Source of the DNA: an uncultured Oscillospiraceae bacterium
GTDB taxonomy: Bacteria > Bacillota > Clostridia > Oscillospirales > Acutalibacteraceae
Direction of reading: 5' to 3'
Assembly (NCBI GenBank): GCA_949295415.1
Contig: CASFLA010000006.1
Location: 1 to 32,553, forward strand
DNA: 32,553 nt
Shown one piece after another: positions 29,984-32,553 of the stretch. The notes below the pieces were generated by a model. The model was not told the origin of the DNA, did not search any database, and saw nothing but the letters and a program-made list of their open reading frames with translations. Each line of letters begins with the position of its first letter. Position 1 is the stretch's first letter. The translations under genes and the position numbers were made by a program.

Positions 29984-31786
29984 TTATTTCTCTATCTTTC
30001 TTGTTTCGATTTCTTCTTTAGCCATCATAATAAACTGATCCAAGCTCATTGCGCCCAGGTCAACGCCGCCGCGCTTGCGGACTGAAACAGTGCCTGTTTC
30101 GACTTCCTTATCGCCTATAATCAGCATATAAGGAATCTTCTCGAGCTGTGCCTCGCGGATACGGTAGCCCATTTTTTCGTTGCGGTCATCGCAAGAAACC
30201 TTGATACCTGCGGCATTAAGCTTATCGGTAACAGCCAAAGCCTCATCGCGCAATCTTTCCGAAATCGGAATAACTCTTACCTGCTCGGGAGCGAGCCACA
30301 TAGGCATCGCACCTGCATACTTTTCAAGCAAGAGCGCCAAGGTTCTCTCATAACAACCTAAAGAGGTTCTGTGGATAATATAAGGAGTCTTCTTCTCGCC
30401 GTCAACGTCAACATATTCCATGCCGAATTTTTTAGCAAGAAGCATATCTATCTGAATGGTAATAAGAGTATCCTCTTTGCCGTGAACATTTTTAATCTGA
30501 ATATCAAGCTTCGGACCATAGAATGCTGCCTCATCAATACCGACAGAATACTCAAGGCCTAAGTTATTGAGAATCTTGCCCATAAGGTTCTGAGCCTCAT
30601 CCCACTGCTCTGCGGTTCCCTCGTATTTATCTGTTCTTTCAGGGTCCCACTTGGAGAAGCGATAGGTTACATCCTCATCAAGACCAACGGCCTTAAGCAT
30701 ATAGTTCGCAAGTTCAAGACAGCCTCTGAACTCATCCTCCAACTGCTCGGGGCGAAGAATAAGGTGGCCCTCAGAAATAGTAAACTGACGAACGCGGATA
30801 AGGCCATGCATCTCTCCCGACTCTTCGTTACGGAAAAGGGTTGAGGTTTCGCCCAAGCGCATCGGCAAATCGCGGTAAGAACGCATTTTATTAAGGAAAA
30901 CTTGATACTGGAACGGGCAGGTCATAGGGCGCAGAGCGAAGCACTCTTTTTCATAATCATCGGGGTCGCCCAAAATGAACATACCGTCTAAATAATGGTC
31001 CCAGTGACCCGAAATCTTATAAAGCTCACGCTTAGCCATAAGCGGAGTTTTAGTAAGCAGGTAGCCACGTCTTTGCTCCTCATCCTCAACGAATCTCTGC
31101 AAAAGCTGAATAGTTCTTGCACCCTTAGGCAAAAGAATCGGAAGACCCTGGCCAATTGACTCAACGGTTGTGAAATACTCAAGTTCACGGCCTATTTTAT
31201 TATGGTCGCGGCTCTTTGCCTCCTCAACCGCCTTTAAATACTCATCAAGCTCAGCCTGGGTAGCAAAAGCAGTGCCGTTAACGCGGGTAAGCATCTTATT
31301 ATTACTGTCATTCTTCCAGTATGCGCCTGAAATCGAGGTCAGTTTAAACGCCTTGAGCGCCTTTGTATAGGTAATATGCGGTCCGCGGCACATATCAATA
31401 TAATCGCCCTGCTTAAAGAAGCTGATGGGCTCATTATCGGCAAGGTCTGCAATATGCTCAACCTTATATATTTCGCCCTGTTCCTCCATAAGCTTTATAG
31501 CCTCATCGCGCGGCAAAATCTCAGGCTTAATGGGCAGATTCTCTTTAACAATCTTACGCATCTCGTCCTCAATCTTCTGCAAATCGGCATCGGCGAGCTT
31601 TATATCTCCTAAATCAACATCATAATAAAAGCCTTTTTCGGTTGCAGGACCATAAGCAAACTTTGCCTCGGGATAAAGCCTCTTAATCGCCTGCGCCATA
31701 ATATGCGCGGCGGAATGGCGAATAACCTCGAGTTCTAACTCCTCGGGACACTGATCAACAACGCCGTTGTTATAGATAATCTTCAT
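29984..31786 (-). CDS. thrS: Threonine--tRNA ligase lacking the TGS domain
   Basis: 600 residues. The protein begins only about 20 residues before LEVIRHSAAHIMAQA, the start of the editing domain, so the N-terminal TGS domain (about 60 residues in E. coli ThrRS) is absent. Editing-site elements RHSAAH and DMCRGPH are kept. Class II core: MTCPFQ (zinc ligand Cys, but FQ in place of the usual GH), FRNEESGEMHGLIRVRQFT (motif 2, zinc His), IIHRTSLGCYERTLALLLEKYAG (zinc His and motif 3). The C-terminal anticodon-binding domain runs from about 500. AAAAGGAG precedes the ATG, directly after the T-box terminator, leaving no room for a longer start. Confidence 0.96.
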   Translation of the reverse strand: MKIIYNNGVVDQCPEELELEVIRHSAAHIMAQAIKRLYPEAKFAYGPATEKGFYYDVDLGDIKLADADLQKIEDEMRKIVKENLPIKPEILPRDEAIKLMEEQGEIYKVEHIADLADNEPISFFKQGDYIDMCRGPHITYTKALKAFKLTSISGAYWKNDSNNKMLTRVNGTAFATQAELDEYLKAVEEAKSRDHNKIGRELEYFTTVESIGQGLPILLPKGARTIQLLQRFVEDEEQRRGYLLTKTPLMAKRELYKISGHWDHYLDGMFILGDPDDYEKECFALRPMTCPFQYQVFLNKMRSYRDLPMRLGETSTLFRNEESGEMHGLIRVRQFTISEGHLILRPEQLEDEFRGCLELANYMLKAVGLDEDVTYRFSKWDPERTDKYEGTAEQWDEAQNLMGKILNNLGLEYSVGIDEAAFYGPKLDIQIKNVHGKEDTLITIQIDMLLAKKFGMEYVDVDGEKKTPYIIHRTSLGCYERTLALLLEKYAGAMPMWLAPEQVRVIPISERLRDEALAVTDKLNAAGIKVSCDDRNEKMGYRIREAQLEKIPYMLIIGDKEVETGTVSVRKRGGVDLGAMSLDQFIMMAKEEIETRKIEK

Positions 31787-31820
31787 AATATAAAGCTCCT
31801 TTTTAGGAAAAATATTAAAT

Positions 31821-31858
31821 AAAAAAACGCCCTATAGCTGCAAACACAGCCAAGGGCG
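31821..31858 (-). terminator. T-box attenuator terminator of thrS
   Basis: CGCCCT/AGGGCG plus inner GCTG/CAGC around a TGTTTG loop, then seven T. It ends about 35 nt before the thrS start. Confidence 0.88.
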
Positions 31859-32050
31859 CAATAAGCACGGTTCCACCTTGATTTATAACTCAAGGCCTTT
31901 AACGCAGGCAAAACGTCAGACCTTTTTAACCGGTCTAAGCTCAGGAGTGGTCTTCACTTTGCTTCAATCAAGGCGACTTTCAGCCGACGACCGCCCTCTC
32001 TTTATGATTTTAAGCAAGGTTACTCTTTCCTTCAACGCTTTAAATTTATT
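31821..32050 (-). promoter_or_regulatory. T-box leader, Thr specifier (ACC), controlling thrS
   Basis: T-box core AGGTGGAACCGTGC at 31865-31878. Stem I contains GGAAAGAGTAAC, the AGAG bulge, and the specifier loop GTGAA-G-ACC-A, with ACC at 31949-31951, a Thr codon. Uncharged tRNA-Thr should favour the antiterminator. The leader begins just after the promoter's -10. Confidence 0.93.
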
Positions 32051-32056
32051 AAGATT

Positions 32057-32085
32057 ATGATACAACCAAAAGCAATTATTGTCAA
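32057..32085 (-). promoter_or_regulatory. Sigma-A promoter of thrS
   Basis: Minus strand: TTGACA, 17-nt spacer, TATCAT; the start point would lie at the beginning of the T-box leader. Confidence 0.82.
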
Positions 32086-32114
32086 GCAAAAAAGCGCTTT
32101 TAAAAGCCAAAAAG

Positions 32115-32143
32115 TTGACAGAACACTCAATTTATGATACCAT
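32115..32143 (+). promoter_or_regulatory. Likely sigma-A promoter of the right-edge lipoprotein
   Basis: TTGACA, 17-nt spacer, TACCAT, 34 nt before the start codon; divergent from the thrS promoter with 29 nt between the two -35 boxes. Confidence 0.6.
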
Positions 32144-32177
32144 ATTACGAGATTAAAATTCTTTTGAGAGGTAGCTT

Positions 32178-32553
32178 ATGAAAAGACTTTTAATTTTGTC
32201 GGTTGTAATTATATCCTTATTGCTTTCGGCTTGCGGCAAAAAAGAAACTGCAAATGATACTGTTTCAATCGTAAGCTCCAATCCCTCAGATACCGCCGTT
32301 TCTGAAGTCGAGCTCCTCTACGATGTTTGGCAGATAAAGTATTATTCATCCGACAATGAAACCTATAAGGAATACGATAAGGACATAAGCGCTAACGGTG
32401 TTATGACCTTTTATACCGATTCGACCGCCGAAATAGCCTGGAACGAGAACGAGGTTGCAACCTATAACTTTGCGCTTAGTCCAAAGAAGGATGTTATCAC
32501 CTTTACCGAGCTCGACGGTGATAAAACTATGGACTTTTATTTTGGATTTAATA
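32178..32553 (+). CDS. Putative lipoprotein, cut by the right window edge
   Basis: At least 125 residues. The signal peptide MKRLLILSVVIISLLLSAC ends in the lipobox LSAC with C19 as the lipidation site, followed by a Ser/Thr/Asp-rich linker. The visible mature part (LLYDVWQIKYYSSDN..., TFYTDSTAEIAWNENEVATYNF) has an alternating beta pattern like small lipocalin-type extracellular domains of Firmicutes, but I do not recognise a family. GAGAGG lies 7 nt before the ATG. Confidence 0.85.
   Translation, partial: MKRLLILSVVIISLLLSACGKKETANDTVSIVSSNPSDTAVSEVELLYDVWQIKYYSSDNETYKEYDKDISANGVMTFYTDSTAEIAWNENEVATYNFALSPKKDVITFTELDGDKTMDFYFGFN

Noticed and set aside
31878..32060. 60-codon plus-strand frame upstream of thrS
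   Set aside because: It lies antisense to the T-box leader and has no ribosome binding site or family match.
1..32553. CRISPR array, prophage or large genomic island
   Set aside because: No regularly spaced repeats, integrase, transposase or phage structural genes were seen; most genes are housekeeping.

Overview
This window looks like chromosomal core sequence from an anaerobic, spore-forming-lineage Firmicute of class Clostridia, probably near the Oscillospiraceae/Ruminococcaceae. The grounds are a SpoIIID gene behind a sigma-E-like promoter, two T-box leaders, sigma-A promoters of the TTGACA/TATAAT type, strong GGAGG ribosome binding sites, an NADH-linked trimeric [FeFe] hydrogenase, and indirect Asn-tRNA synthesis by a non-discriminating AspRS plus GatCAB. 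The genus cannot be fixed from the sequence alone. No CRISPR array, prophage or intact insertion sequence was seen.

Layout. 1-3051 (minus): lipoprotein, OmpR-type response regulator and a sensor kinase cut by the window edge. 3329-3545 (minus): tRNA-Met and tRNA-Glu with a clear promoter and terminator. 3666-4396 (plus): a TauE/SafE (TSUP) permease encoded as two half-length genes with an ATGA overlap. 4425-9322 (minus): gatC-gatA-gatB-aspS behind a T-box whose specifier reads AAC (Asn). 9334-12352 (minus): a family 2 glycosyltransferase and uvrB, with a perfect 17-bp-arm palindrome over the -10 region. 12489-12819 (plus): spoIIID. 12811-18463 (minus): polA, a phosphatase-RimI fusion, tsaD, a PASTA lipoprotein, and a frameshifted C_GCAxxG_C_C-type redox protein. 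18471-19503 (plus): dusB. 19546-21181 (minus): a degenerate acyltransferase-fold protein and trmO.

21276-29616 (minus) is the most interesting block: a ten-gene run that starts with the NuoE-like subunit (hydC/hndA) and ends with hndB, hydB and hydA of an electron-bifurcating-type hydrogenase. Between these lie six genes that look like a sensory or regulatory module: DRTGG protein, RsbW-like ATPase, a second PAS-less [FeFe]-hydrogenase-like protein, another DRTGG protein, a PHP phosphoesterase, and a GHKL ATPase. The promoter region carries two repeats 21 bp apart, one of which contains a Spo0A-box-like TTGTCGAA within the promoter spacer. A divergent promoter drives a 40-codon remnant of an XRE-type regulator.

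29984-32085 (minus) is thrS, lacking the TGS domain, behind a T-box with an ACC (Thr) specifier. A divergent lipoprotein runs off the right edge.

Translation fidelity and tRNA modification recur through the window: Asn-tRNA amidation, ThrRS, TsaD (t6A), TrmO (m6t6A), DusB (dihydrouridine) and RimI. The second theme is hydrogen and redox metabolism. All calls come from reading the sequence and translations; no database search was possible.
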